Origin: Lacticaseibacillus absianus
Lineage (GTDB): Bacteria; Bacillota; Bacilli; Lactobacillales; Lactobacillaceae
Reading direction: 5' to 3'
DNA length: 64,000 nt
NCBI RefSeq assembly: GCF_013407595.1
Contig: NZ_JABEKX010000001.1
Location: 1-64,000 of the forward strand
Positions 26,667-39,023 of the stretch are shown here, piece after piece. Positions within the stretch are counted from its first letter, which is position 1, and each line of letters begins with the position of its first letter. The notes under the pieces were generated by a model. The model was not told the DNA's origin. It did not search any database and worked only from the letters and a program-made list of their open reading frames with translations. The translations under genes and the position numbers were made by a program.

Positions 26667-26678
26667 CCCCCCCAACGT

Positions 26679-26720
26679 CAAGAAGCCAAGTGCCGGCGAG
26701 TGCCGGCACTTGGCTTCTTG
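26679..26720. terminator. Bidirectional terminator
   Basis: A perfect 19-bp stem (CAAGAAGCCAAGTGCCGGC and its complement) with the loop GAGT, between convergent genes. Confidence 0.9.
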
Positions 26721-26814
26721 GTCGTTCAGGCGTGCAACCGGCGCACACGCCGGGACTGGGCCTGTCAGTGTGTCCCGGCGCCATGTCCCCGCTTGCTGGC
26801 CGGGTGTGCGCCAC

Positions 26815-28716
26815 TCACTCCGCCACGGTCGCCGCGGCTTCGTCTGCGGTGGCACGCTCGGCGGCGACCCGGTCGTCGGTGTAATACTGCGCCTGCGCGT
26901 TGAACAGGTCACGGTACAGGCCCGGCGTCGCCATCAGCGTGTCATGCGTCCCGTCTTGCACCAGATGGCCGTGGTCGAAGACAACGATACGCTGGGAGAA
27001 GCGCGTCGAGGACATCCGGTGAGAGATGTAGATCGCGGTCTTGTCCCCGATCAGCGCGTCGAAGCGCTGATAGATCTCGTACTCGGAGATCGGATCGAGC
27101 GCCGCGGTCGGCTCATCGAGGATCACGATCGGCGCATCCTTGTACCACGCGCGGGCGATCGCGAGCTTCTGCGCCTCCCCGCCGGAGATGTCGATGCCGG
27201 CCGGATCGAGCGCCTGGGTGATCGGGGTGTGCAGCCCCCGTGGCATCGCCGCCACACGGTCACGCACATCCGCGACGTCCAGCGCCTGCCAGACGCGCGC
27301 CTCATCCGGCGCGGTGCTGGCGGCAACGTTCTCGGCAATCGAGTAGGCGAACAGGCGAAAGTCCTGGAACACCACGCCCATCAGACTCTGGTATTCGTCT
27401 TCTGCGTACTTATTGATGTCGATGTCGTTGAGTGTGATCGTCCCTTCCGTCGGCCGGTACAGCCGCGTCAGCAGCAGGATCAACGTGGTCTTACCCGAAC
27501 CGTTCGGCCCGACCACCGCCAGCCGCTCGCCGACGTGCAGGGTCAAGTCGACGTGCCGCAGTGCCCAAGTCTCGCTGCCGGGATAGCGGAAGGAGACGTC
27601 ATTGACGCGCAGCTCGAAGTCGTTATCGTCACGTTTTTCCACCGGCAGGCTGCCGCTATCGACGGCGTCCGGCATGGCAAAGAAGCTGACGTAGTACTGG
27701 AGGTAGTCGACCATGTTGTTGTACCAGCCGACCTCGCCGATGAAGTCATTGAACGCCGCCATGAACTGCTGGAAGTAGCCGACCGCGATCAGCACGGTGC
27801 CGATGGCGATCCCGCCGCCGACGGCCTGCAAGCCGATCAAGACGTAGAGTCCCCCGACAAGGAGGTTGAAGGCGATGTTCGGGATCAGCGTGTACTGCAA
27901 GTAGCCCAGCTGCCCATACCAGTAGTTGTCGTTGCCGGCTTGCTGTTCCACTTCCTCGGCCGCCATGACCAGCTGGTCCGCCCCGTAGAGCCGGGTCAGC
28001 TCCCCGTGCTTGAAGTCCTCGACGAAGTTCGTGAAGTACGTGAAGCTGCGGTTGTGAGCCAGGATGCTACTGATCATCTCCCGCTGGCGGGTACTGGCGC
28101 GCCCGACCGCCCAACTGCCGACCACCAGCGGCAGCGCCAGCAGCACGACCAGCACCACCGGATACCACGGCGTGTTGAACAGTGGCGCCCCGATCGCGGC
28201 CGCCTGCACGTGCCCCCGCGCCAGTGTCACGAGGGTCCCGACCGCCAGCACCGTGGCGATCAGCAGCGAGAACGCCTGCCGGAAGCCGTTCTCCAGCAGC
28301 CCGGTCATCCCACCGTTCATCGCGGTCCCGCGCCGGACCCCTTCATACGCCTCACGCATCTCGGTCGATTGAAAATCCGGGAAGCTGATCGTCAATAGCT
28401 TCTCTGTCGTCCGCGCATCCAGCCGGTCGTTCACCAGCTCGGTGTGGTCCGCCGCCAGTTTTTTCATCCACCCATTCAGCCCGGTCAGCGCGAAGCGCAG
28501 CACGAGAAAGCCGATCAGTAGCGCGAGTAGCCGTTCGCGCGCCAGGTGCGCCTGCAAGGCGATCAGCAGCATGCCGAGGAACCCGATGTTCAGGTACGGC
28601 ACCGCGATGCTCGTCAGCGCGTACCCGAACTGCGCAGGCAGCGCCACCTTATCCAGCGCGGTCACGACCTTTACGATCGCCCAATACCGCTGTACCAGAT
28701 GCTTCTCAGTCTTCAT
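26815..28716 (-). CDS. ABC exporter half-transporter, second gene of a heterodimer
   Basis: A 633-residue membrane-ATPase fusion. Residues about 25-330 form a six-helix exporter domain; residues about 370-605 form the ATPase with Walker [13 protein letters not shown]-loop [12 protein letters not shown], signature [14 protein letters not shown], Walker [16 protein letters not shown] and switch His in YISHR. The signature has E where LSGGQ is usual. There is an alanine-rich acidic tail after residue 605. No C39 peptidase domain is present. It overlaps the upstream partner by 11 bases, so both are made together. With the HPK10 kinase and LytTR regulator upstream it looks like a peptide- or antibiotic-linked export locus. 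The substrate is unknown. Confidence 0.92.
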   Translation of the reverse strand: MKTEKHLVQRYWAIVKVVTALDKVALPAQFGYALTSIAVPYLNIGFLGMLLIALQAHLARERLLALLIGFLVLRFALTGLNGWMKKLAADHTELVNDRLDARTTEKLLTISFPDFQSTEMREAYEGVRRGTAMNGGMTGLLENGFRQAFSLLIATVLAVGTLVTLARGHVQAAAIGAPLFNTPWYPVVLVVLLALPLVVGSWAVGRASTRQREMISSILAHNRSFTYFTNFVEDFKHGELTRLYGADQLVMAAEEVEQQAGNDNYWYGQLGYLQYTLIPNIAFNLLVGGLYVLIGLQAVGGGIAIGTVLIAVGYFQQFMAAFNDFIGEVGWYNNMVDYLQYYVSFFAMPDAVDSGSLPVEKRDDNDFELRVNDVSFRYPGSETWALRHVDLTLHVGERLAVVGPNGSGKTTLILLLTRLYRPTEGTITLNDIDINKYAEDEYQSLMGVVFQDFRLFAYSIAENVAASTAPDEARVWQALDVADVRDRVAAMPRGLHTPITQALDPAGIDISGGEAQKLAIARAWYKDAPIVILDEPTAALDPISEYEIYQRFDALIGDKTAIYISHRMSSTRFSQRIVVFDHGHLVQDGTHDTLMATPGLYRDLFNAQAQYYTDDRVAAERATADEAAATVAE

Positions 28717-30529
28717 CTGCGGTCACCTCCTGCTGGTAATACTTGCTCTGCACGCAATACATCTGGGCGTAATCGCCGTCTTGGGCCATGAGCGCCGCGT
28801 GGCTCCCCTGCGCCGTGATCCGCCCGTTGGCCAGGACGATGATCCGGTCGCAAAAGCGGGTCGAGGCCAGCCGGTGCGAGATGAACAGCGCCGATTTGTG
28901 CGCCGTCAGCTGTGCGTACTCGGTGTAGATCTCGTTTTCGGCCAGCGGGTCCAGCGCGGCGGTCGGCTCGTCCAGGATCAAGACCGGCGCGTCCTTGTAC
29001 AGTGCCCGCGCCAGCATCAGCTTCTGTAGCTGACCGCCGGAGAACTCGACCCCGTCGTCGTCAATGTTGCGTGTCATCTGGGTCTGGTCCCCTTGGGGCA
29101 GGCTGGCGACTTTATCGGCCAACCCCGCCTGCGCGAGGGCCTGCGTGACCCGCTGGGCATCGGGCGTCGCGGCCAGCGCCACGTTCTGGGCCACGGTCGT
29201 CGCCATCAGCTCGCTGGTCTGAAACACCGGGGCGAACAGCGCGTACCGCGCGCTGGCTGGCAGCGTCGCGGCGTCGATCCCGTTGACCAGGATCCGCCCG
29301 CGCGTCGGGGTGAACAGCCCCATCATCAGCCGCGCCAGCGTGCTTTTGCCGGCGCCGTTGATCCCCACCAGTGCCAGCTTCTCGCCGCCGTGCATCGTGA
29401 ACGAGAGGTCGACCAGACTGTCGGTCTCGGCGCCGGGGTAAGCGTAGGAGACGTGATCGAAGGTGATCTCGACCGGCCGTTGGGCCAGTGCGGCCTGCTG
29501 GGCCGGCGTGACCGTCCCGGTCTCAACATCGGCCATGTCATAAAAAGCGCGCAGCTCCTGCAGGTCTAGGCTCGCCTTCGTCAGCCGGTCCCAGTCCGCC
29601 AGCAGCCGACTGGTCAGCGCGACGAACTGGTTCGTCACCCCGAACAGGAGCGTGAAGCGGCTCAGACTGAGCGTCCCCGCCGCGACGCCAAGGATCAGCG
29701 TCCCGTACGCCACCGCGTCGCGGATCAACCCGGCGAACTCCGCGATCATCTCGCTGAGCATCTCGCGCGTGCTGCGCTTACGCTGCCACGCCATCCGCGT
29801 GTCCACCAGCGCCTGGAAGTGGTCGTGGTACCAGCCATGCGTCTTGTACAAGCGCATGTCCTTGCCGTTCGCGAGCTCGTACGCCGTGCGCCGTAGGTAG
29901 TACTTCTGCTTGGCGGTCTTGCTCCATTCGCCCTTGTTCGCCGCGTACCAGTGCCGGTAGCGCTGCAGGGCCAGGTAGCTGATCGTGACGGCGAGCAGCA
30001 CCAGGAACAGGACCAGCGGTGTGAACGCGCTCAGCGTGACCACAAAGATCAGCATCGTCAGCCCGTCGGCCAAGAGCATCTCAAGGCCGAAGAAGATCGC
30101 CTGCCCCCCGGCCAGGGTCCAGCTCAGGGCGTTGTCGTTCGCCCGGCTATACAGGTCCTGTGTCTCCGGCCGGATCAGGGTCTGATAGTCCATCGCGAAC
30201 GCGTCGCGGTGGGCGCGCAGCTGAAGTTTCCCGCGCAGGTTGCCACTGAAGTTATTGCCGTGCATATCGAAAAAATAATGCATGGCGGTCGCCCCGGCGA
30301 CCGCCGCGGCCAGTCCCAGCGCGACGCCGACGTAGCGGTCGAAGTGCGCCGCAGTCGCCAGCAGCGCGACGAGCCACGCCGGTAGCGCGACGCTGACGAT
30401 CCCGAGGATCGCGGTCGTCGCCACATAGCCTAGCAGACTCCACTGCAGGTTCGGTTGCGCTCGCCGCAACACGCCCCAGTACCAGCGCAAGTTGTTGGCC
30501 AGCGAGTACGGCACGTTTGATTTTGCCAT
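28706..30529 (-). CDS. ABC exporter half-transporter, first gene of a heterodimer
   Basis: A 607-residue partner of the downstream gene. Six membrane helices lie in residues about 25-310; the ATPase (about 345-590) has Walker A VGINGAGKSTLARL, signature FSGGQLQKLMLARA, Walker [14 protein letters not shown] and FISHRLAS. DMHGNNFSGNLRGKLQLRAHRDAF is the start of the coupling region. The start is ATG 30529 with AAAGGGGG before it; the frame is open further up but passes through the terminator hairpin at 30570. A terminator separates it from the kinase gene, so it may have its own promoter in the 74-base gap. Confidence 0.92.
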   Translation of the reverse strand: MAKSNVPYSLANNLRWYWGVLRRAQPNLQWSLLGYVATTAILGIVSVALPAWLVALLATAAHFDRYVGVALGLAAAVAGATAMHYFFDMHGNNFSGNLRGKLQLRAHRDAFAMDYQTLIRPETQDLYSRANDNALSWTLAGGQAIFFGLEMLLADGLTMLIFVVTLSAFTPLVLFLVLLAVTISYLALQRYRHWYAANKGEWSKTAKQKYYLRRTAYELANGKDMRLYKTHGWYHDHFQALVDTRMAWQRKRSTREMLSEMIAEFAGLIRDAVAYGTLILGVAAGTLSLSRFTLLFGVTNQFVALTSRLLADWDRLTKASLDLQELRAFYDMADVETGTVTPAQQAALAQRPVEITFDHVSYAYPGAETDSLVDLSFTMHGGEKLALVGINGAGKSTLARLMMGLFTPTRGRILVNGIDAATLPASARYALFAPVFQTSELMATTVAQNVALAATPDAQRVTQALAQAGLADKVASLPQGDQTQMTRNIDDDGVEFSGGQLQKLMLARALYKDAPVLILDEPTAALDPLAENEIYTEYAQLTAHKSALFISHRLASTRFCDRIIVLANGRITAQGSHAALMAQDGDYAQMYCVQSKYYQQEVTADED

Positions 30530-30569
30530 GATGTTGCCCCCTTTATTTCCTGCCCTTACTGTACACAAA

Positions 30570-30589
30570 AAGCGCCGGGCTCGGCGCTT
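30570..30589 (-). terminator. Terminator between histidine kinase and ABC genes
   Basis: AAGCGCCG-GGCT-CGGCGCTT, followed on the minus strand by TTTTTGTG. It could reduce read-through from the two-component genes into the exporter. Confidence 0.85.
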
Positions 30590-30603
30590 CTTCGCGTGAA
30601 CGG

Positions 30604-31707
30604 TCATTCTGGCCGCGTAAGTGGGATGGCGATCTCAGTGACAAACACCGCATCTTCGTACTGGCGGTTGATCACCCCGCCGTAGCGTGCGACCAGCTGA
30701 TTGATACGCCGAATGCCGAGGCCGCGCTTGTCGTTTTTGGTCGAGGCGAACTGCACATCGATCTGCTGATCGGCGGGCCGCGTGTTGGTCACGCTGATGT
30801 ACAGCTGCTGCTTGAGGATCGCGATATAGACGCGCAGGCGCCGCAGTTCACCGGCCGGCTGCGCCTCGATCGCCTCCAGCGCGTTATCCAGCAGGTTGCC
30901 GACGATCACGACCAAGTCGAGGTCGTCGATCAGCGGCTGCGTGCCGACGAACACCTTCACGTTGGTCGGGATCTGCGCGCGTTCCGCCAGCGTCAGCTTC
31001 GCGTTGACGATCGCGTCGAGCACCGGATCGCCCGAGTGCACCAGCGTGTCCACGGTGTCGAGCTTGTCCTCCAGCGTGTCGAGGTACGCCTTCAGCGCCT
31101 GCAGGTGGTCATGGTAGTCGTGCCGCCAGCCGCGCATATTCGCATACAGCGACTGCACCTCCTGACTGTACTGCGCCATCATATGATCGAGGCTGACCGC
31201 GAACACCGCGTCTTGTTGGGCCAAGAACCTGGCGATCAGCGTTGCCAGCGTCAGCACCGCCAGGCACCCGGTGGCCGCGACCGCCAACAGCGCAACGCCA
31301 TGGGTCAACCACAGACCCACCAGCGCGACGAGCACCAGCGCCCCCGCCAGGCCCCTCACGCGCCAGTGCCGCTGGCTCGCCCAGAGCAGCTCACCGCCGA
31401 TCACCAGCACCGCAGCGACTGCGACGCGCGCCCCGACCCACGGGCTGAGTGCCGCCGCGAGCAGGAGCGTGCCCCCGCTGGCCCACGCCCGTGCCGGGCG
31501 GCGTTGCCGCCACGTCCAGCCCCAGCTCGCCAGCGCCGCGACCGCGAGCAGGCCGGCGACTGCCCCTGGCCACCGGCCCCAACCGATCACCCCCGCCAAG
31601 GCGAGGACTAGCCCGCTAGTCGCGACTTGGCCCCGCACCGGCGCCGCGTTCGCGAGCAGCTGGATCAGCGTCAGGCCTGCCAGCGCGAGTAAACTAGCGG
31701 TCATCAT
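30604..31707 (-). CDS. HPK10-type sensor histidine kinase (AgrC/ComD-like)
   Basis: A 367-residue membrane kinase. Six to seven hydrophobic segments occupy residues 1-165. The phosphoacceptor is in RGWRHDYHDHLQALKAYL at about residue 195; the GHKL ATPase domain has VVIVGNLLDNALEAIEA and the G box KRGLGIRRINQLVARYGG. HPK10 kinases sense peptides in quorum-sensing and bacteriocin systems and pair with LytTR regulators. The start ATG 31707 overlaps the regulator gene by 14 bases. Its regulator partner carries a nonsense codon, so the pathway may be dead. I found no peptide pheromone gene nearby. Confidence 0.93.
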   Translation of the reverse strand: MMTASLLALAGLTLIQLLANAAPVRGQVATSGLVLALAGVIGWGRWPGAVAGLLAVAALASWGWTWRQRRPARAWASGGTLLLAAALSPWVGARVAVAAVLVIGGELLWASQRHWRVRGLAGALVLVALVGLWLTHGVALLAVAATGCLAVLTLATLIARFLAQQDAVFAVSLDHMMAQYSQEVQSLYANMRGWRHDYHDHLQALKAYLDTLEDKLDTVDTLVHSGDPVLDAIVNAKLTLAERAQIPTNVKVFVGTQPLIDDLDLVVIVGNLLDNALEAIEAQPAGELRRLRVYIAILKQQLYISVTNTRPADQQIDVQFASTKNDKRGLGIRRINQLVARYGGVINRQYEDAVFVTEIAIPLTRPE

Positions 31708-32389
31708 CAGCTAACCCCCGGTAGTGCGCGAAGAAGGCGGTTTTGACCCTGGTTTTTTGCTGGCGGGAAACCGGGTAGCGCGTGCCGTCCGCCATCTCGA
31801 CGTCGTTGCCGGCCAGCCGCCGGATGAAGCTCAGGTTGACCACCACGGAGCGGTAGATCTGGATGAAGCCCGGCAGGTCGCGGTAGTCCTTGAGCTGCCC
31901 AGTCGCCGTCAGCGTCCGGTCCTGCAGGTGAAAGGCGAGGCTGTGGTCACCGACCTCGATCGCCATCAGGTCGAACAGCGGGACGCGCTGTGGCCCGTCG
32001 CTGGCCTCGACCAGCAGCGTCTGCACCGGCTGGCGCGCCGCGACCTTAGCCAACAAGCTGGTCACCTTCGCCGCCGTCAGCGGCTTCATCAGGTAGGCCA
32101 GCGCGTCGACGTCGTAGCCTTCGAAGACGTACTCGTCGTAGTTAGACACGAACGCCAGCGGCACCGTCGGCTCGACCGCCCGCACACTGCGCGCCAGCGC
32201 CATTCCGTCCATCCCCCCGAGACGGATGTCCAGCACCAGCAAGTCGAACGTCGCATGGGCGAAGCGGTAGGCCTCCGCCGACGCGAACCCCGTCACCTAC
32301 ACCGGCGCCGCTGGGGTACTGGCCGCCTCGAACAGCGCCGCGTTCGCGGCGCGGGTGCGGTCGTCATCTTCGATCAGCGCGATCTGCAT
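31694..32389 (-). pseudogene. LytTR response regulator interrupted by an amber codon
   Basis: From ATG 32389 (GGAGGTGACCGTG just before it) the frame reads MQIALIEDDDRTRAANAALF and AASTPAAPV, then TAG at 32297-32299, then continues without shift as VTGFASAEAYRFAH. The rest is a normal receiver (phospho-Asp in LLVLDIRLGGMDG, LAFVSNYDEYVFEGYD, YLMKPL) and a LytTR DNA-binding domain (FIQIYRSVVVNLSFIRRL). The intact length would be 231 residues. A CAG to TAG change would explain the stop (APVQVTG). A GTG follows the stop, but a restart there would lack the acidic EDDD pocket needed for phosphorylation. A sequencing error is also possible. Confidence 0.85.
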
Positions 32390-32475
32390 CACGGTCACCT
32401 CCGTCATCATTAATCGAATTATAACACCCGGCCGCCACTTTTTCGGGTATGCTGGACACAAAAGGAGGCGTCTTG

Positions 32476-32928
32476 ATGACTTACGGTTATATCAAAATGA
32501 TCCGCGGCCTCGTCGGCCACACCCCGATCATCCTCAACTGCTGCGCCGGGATTCTGCTCAACGACCGCCACGAGGTACTGTTGAACCTGCGCACCGACAC
32601 CGGCAACTGGAGCCTGCCCGGCGGCTACCTCGAGTACGGCGAAGGCTACGAGGAAGCGATCGTGCGCGAATACCAAGAAGATTCCGGCATCGCCGTCCGC
32701 GTCGCCAGTGCCGGGCAGCTGTTCGATAAAGGCGAGACCCGCTACCCTAACGGCGACGTCGCCCACACCATCGCGATGCTCTACCGCGTCGAGCAGATCG
32801 GTGGGGCCCCGCTGACTGCCCAGACCGATGAGACCGTCGAGGTGCGCTACTGGCCGTTCGACGCCCTCCCACCCCTTTTGAACCAGCAAAACGCCGACAT
32901 GCTCGCATGGGCGGGGAAGAATTGGTGA
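32476..32928 (+). CDS. NUDIX hydrolase
   Basis: A 150-residue nucleotide-diphosphate hydrolase. The NUDIX box reads GGYLEYGEGYEEAIVREYQE followed by DSGI; the second Glu of the usual EE pair is Asp, a mild change in a metal ligand. The N-terminal CCAGILLNDRHEVLLNLR and the C-terminal aromatic WPFDALPPL are typical of YjhB/MutT-like members. The substrate is unknown. ATG 32476 follows AAAGGAGG at 32461-32468; a TATGCT -10 element lies upstream. It is divergent from the two-component genes. Confidence 0.9.
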   Translation: MTYGYIKMIRGLVGHTPIILNCCAGILLNDRHEVLLNLRTDTGNWSLPGGYLEYGEGYEEAIVREYQEDSGIAVRVASAGQLFDKGETRYPNGDVAHTIAMLYRVEQIGGAPLTAQTDETVEVRYWPFDALPPLLNQQNADMLAWAGKNW

Positions 32929-32971
32929 ATGCCCAGGGCGGAGCGGAGGCGTACTTAGGGCGACAGGTTGC

Positions 32972-33193
32972 CTAGTCAAGCACGTTGACCCCCAGGCCTG
33001 GGCGCGATGTGCTTATCGGAGTTAGACGCGCCCGCGTTGCGGGACCGCAGCTCGACGAGCCAGAGCGAAGGACTCGCGGGCTTAGCGGGACGGCTAGTCT
33101 CACTCAGTGCGTTGAGCCCGCACTTAGGCTCGACGTGCTGAGTGCAGCTAGCCGCGCCAGCGTTGCGGGTCCGCAGCTCGACGACCCAGAGCG
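32972..33193 (+). repeat. Two tandem copies of a palindromic intergenic repeat (units A and B)
   Basis: Unit A (32972-33067) and unit B (33094-33193) both start CTAGTC and end with CCGCAGCTCGACGA-CCAGAGCG, separated by 26 bases; the repeat period is 122. Unit B contains the hairpin CACTCAG..CGT.GAGCC / GGCTC.ACG..CTGAGTG with the loop CGCACTTAG, the complement of the TAAGTGCA loop at 7.5 kb. The whole 457-base gap 32929-33385 holds these repeats, a further GC-rich stretch and a terminator, and no gene. The same array lies in inverted orientation at 61.2 kb. Confidence 0.85.
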
Positions 33194-33329
33194 GCGCAAG
33201 GCGGCCCCCGGGGCACTCGCTGCGACCACACGACCAATTTGAGATTGGGCGCGGCGGTGCGCCCCTGCTCGCCTCATTTGAAGCAATGCGCCAATTTAAA
33301 AATTGGTCGTGTGCCCCTCCGGCCCACGT

Positions 33330-33364
33330 CAAAGACAGGCACGCCAGCGGCGTGCCTGTCTTTG
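33330..33364 (-). terminator. Terminator of the bgl operon
   Basis: CAAAGACAGGCACGCC-AGC-GGCGTGCCTGTCTTTG, a perfect 16-bp stem 20 bases past the bglA stop. Confidence 0.9.
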
Positions 33365-33385
33365 GTTCATTCGCGGTTCATCGCG

Positions 33386-36722
<3,337 letters not shown>

Positions 36723-36755
36723 GATAGTGCCTCCTGAAAGAGTTTTCTTTCCGAA

Positions 36756-36782
36756 GGTTTGGCCAACTGAATGTAACCATCC
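36756..36782 (-). promoter_or_regulatory. RAT antiterminator site in the bglP leader
   Basis: On the minus strand the site starts GGATGGTTACATTCAG and ends TTGGCCAAACC, close to the LicT-type RAT consensus (GGATTGTTAC...GGCAAAACC) but two bases shorter in the loop. A GAAAGA/TCTTTC hairpin follows just before the ribosome site. The GC-rich terminator at 36804-36833 precedes rather than overlaps it. Confidence 0.65.
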
Positions 36783-36803
36783 AACGATCTGACAAAAACA
36801 CGC

Positions 36804-36833
36804 GGCCTGGGCCGACCGCAGTGGGCCCAGGCC
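36804..36833 (-). terminator. Terminator between licT and bglP
   Basis: GGCCTGGGCC and GGGCCCAGGCC pair; on the minus strand a run of five T follows (36794-36798). Confidence 0.85.
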
Positions 36834-36899
36834 CTGTGCGCGGATGCGCGCCAGTTCAGTCGGCGCACATCTACGCTAATCTCGGGTCCCCCGCCCTAG

Positions 36900-37736
36900 T
36901 CACTGGGCGGCCTGTCGGTACACCAGCCGTTCGATGTGCAGCGTCAAGTACGCGCACTCCGCCGGCGTCACGGTGTACCCGTAACGCCCCTGAAGAAACC
37001 GACTGATCTTCTGGGCGCAGCTCGCCGGCGCCAAGTAGCGCTGGTTGATCAGCTCGAGCAGCCCCGCATCCACCGTCGCCATCGCCTCGCTGCGGCACAG
37101 CCGCTGAGCGAAGAATTTTAGGTGCGTGATGAACCGGCTGTAATCCGGCGTGGTGCGGTCCGGTTCGAAGTGAAAATGGTGGCGCACGATGTTCAGGGTC
37201 TCCTGCATCAGCTGCGTGATCTTCGCGGCATCTGAGCCCTCACTGCCAGTCTCCGCGTTGACCAAGTGGAACGCGATGAAGCCGGCCTCATCCGCCGGTA
37301 GCGTCACGTTCAGCTTCGCCTGCACCAGCGCCAGCGCCGCCACCCCGACCCCAAATTCACGGGGGTAGAACCGCTGCGTCTCCCACAGCATGACATTCGG
37401 GACGCTGGCACCGGCCTGCGCCCGCTGGACCGCCGTGTACAGGTGGTCCGCCAGCGTCAGCACCGCGCCGGAGTGCAAGTCGAGCCCTGCCTGGCGCGCC
37501 TGCGTCAGGATCTGCCCGGTCAGCTGCAGGTAGATATAGGGGATCTCCGCCAGCAGCTGCGCCAAGGCAGCGGTGCTCTTCGTCTGCAACGTGAACGTCT
37601 GCGTGACGACCGCGTCTTGGATCTCATCACCGGGACGCTTGCCAAAAGCCAGGCCGCGCCCCGAAACGATCTGGTCACGCCCCTGTGCATCCCGCACAAT
37701 GGCGATGTTGTTGTTCAGGACTTTATGGATCCTCAT
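36900..37736 (-). CDS. licT: BglG/LicT-family transcriptional antiterminator
   Basis: A 278-residue RNA-binding antiterminator. Residues 1-55 are the CAT domain (IHKVLNNNIAIVRDAQGRDQ, GRGLAFGKRPGDEI). Two PTS regulation domains follow: PRD1 (about 70-170, with DHLYTAVQRA and GFIAFHLVNAE) and PRD2 (about 175-275, with THLKFFAQRL and ECAYLTLHIERL), which hold the regulatory histidines. PTS phosphorylation would switch it on in the presence of beta-glucosides. The start is ATG 37736. It is the first gene of a licT-bglP-bglA cluster. Confidence 0.95.
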   Translation of the reverse strand: MRIHKVLNNNIAIVRDAQGRDQIVSGRGLAFGKRPGDEIQDAVVTQTFTLQTKSTAALAQLLAEIPYIYLQLTGQILTQARQAGLDLHSGAVLTLADHLYTAVQRAQAGASVPNVMLWETQRFYPREFGVGVAALALVQAKLNVTLPADEAGFIAFHLVNAETGSEGSDAAKITQLMQETLNIVRHHFHFEPDRTTPDYSRFITHLKFFAQRLCRSEAMATVDAGLLELINQRYLAPASCAQKISRFLQGRYGYTVTPAECAYLTLHIERLVYRQAAQ

Positions 37737-37938
37737 GCAAGCGCCCCCTCACTAGTGTGCCCGTCCTTGCGCGCCAAGGACGGGCTGAATAAAGCGGTTC
37801 CACGGAACAAATTAAGCATAGCAGACCGCGCCGCGCCGACGCAACCAAGTTGATGTCTGACGTTAATCATTACGATAACGTCACACTGATACGCGGCCTA
37901 CATCACGGTGCCCGCACACGCCTCGCGCTGGCGTCAAA

Positions 37939-37971
37939 AAGACCTGACCGCCTTCTCGGCCGTCAGGTCTT
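37939..37971 (-). terminator. Terminator of the sigma/DUF4179 operon
   Basis: AAGACCTGAC and GTCAGGTCTT pair, with AAAAA on the left giving a T run on the minus strand. The gap 37737-38024 otherwise contains only the licT promoter side, with a GCCCGTCCTTG/CAAGGACGGGC hairpin. Confidence 0.8.
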
Positions 37972-38024
37972 CGTCATCTCGTCAACCAGCCCACATCAGT
38001 CCGCTAACCGTCGCCTTGCCCCGT

Positions 38025-39023
38025 TCAAGGGACCAAGACGAGCGTTAAGGCCACCCGCTCGTCGTGCTGGCCACCAACCGGCGTGTACCCGAACGTGACT
38101 GTGTACGCTTGCCCGCTGACGAGGGCCTGCTTCAACGGCAGGGTGTTGACGGCCCCGGCGTCATGCACCACCAACCCATCGCGCCGGTCGATCAGGTCGT
38201 GGCCTGCCGCATCCTTGAGCGCCACGATCTCGGCAACCGGTTCGTCACGCTGCCGATCGACGGTCATCCGGTAGCGCAGCGCCGCTCCGTGTGCGTCAGT
38301 CGTCATGGTGAGCGGGGTGAACGTCACCCCGGCGGCCCCGGTCGCAAGGCCCTGCTGTCCGAGTGTCGTCACGACCGGGGCGGGCTGGTGCAACTTCAAG
38401 TTGAACGACCACCGACCGGCGACCGGCCCGATGTGTGTGACGTGTAGCGGCAGCGTTAGCGCACTCGGCGTCGGCGCCGCGGTCACGTCGTACCGTAACC
38501 GGAAGCGGTAGCCCGTCTTGGTTGCCTGAAAATCAGACGACACAAGCGATACCGGCGTCGCGCCGGTATCGCCGACCGCCAAGGAAAGCTCGTCTTCCCC
38601 GTTCATGTGACGCTGCGCCGCGGTCATGCCGGTGATCTCCCCGGTCACACCCACAGTCGCACCGGCGTAATACGCCTCGGTCAGGTGCACCGTGAGCCCA
38701 TGTGACGTCACAGTTTGATTCAGCCCCTTGGCCACCCCCGTCACGTGGAAGGTGTTGAAGTGATCCCGGTCGCCGTGCAGCAGGTAGAAGCTGGACAGCC
38801 AAGCCGCGTTATCGAAGGCCTGGCCGACCACTGGATTGAACGCCGCCAGTCCCGCAGTCCCCAACATTAAGGCCGCCGCCGCGGCCAACAACTGCTTGCG
38901 CAGTCGGTGCGGCAATGGGGCCGCCTTCACCCCACGTGTGATCGCCGCGGCCACGGCAGCGCGTGGTACCGGGATCTGGTCGAAGCGGTCGTGCATAACT
39001 TGGCGATTCGATCGATCAGCCAT
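38025..39023 (-). CDS. DUF4179 membrane protein, probable anti-sigma factor
   Basis: A 332-residue protein. A cytosolic N-terminal segment (1-42) is followed by one membrane helix (about 43-62, LLAAAAALMLGTAGLAAF) and a large extracytoplasmic DUF4179-type domain rich in beta strands, ending VALTLVLVP. This layout, and its 8-base overlap with the ECF sigma gene, is that of the anti-sigma factors of Gram-positive sigma-V/W-like systems. Its signal could be envelope damage; that is inference. ATG 39023 follows GGAGGAG. Confidence 0.82.
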   Translation of the reverse strand: MADRSNRQVMHDRFDQIPVPRAAVAAAITRGVKAAPLPHRLRKQLLAAAAALMLGTAGLAAFNPVVGQAFDNAAWLSSFYLLHGDRDHFNTFHVTGVAKGLNQTVTSHGLTVHLTEAYYAGATVGVTGEITGMTAAQRHMNGEDELSLAVGDTGATPVSLVSSDFQATKTGYRFRLRYDVTAAPTPSALTLPLHVTHIGPVAGRWSFNLKLHQPAPVVTTLGQQGLATGAAGVTFTPLTMTTDAHGAALRYRMTVDRQRDEPVAEIVALKDAAGHDLIDRRDGLVVHDAGAVNTLPLKQALVSGQAYTVTFGYTPVGGQHDERVALTLVLVP

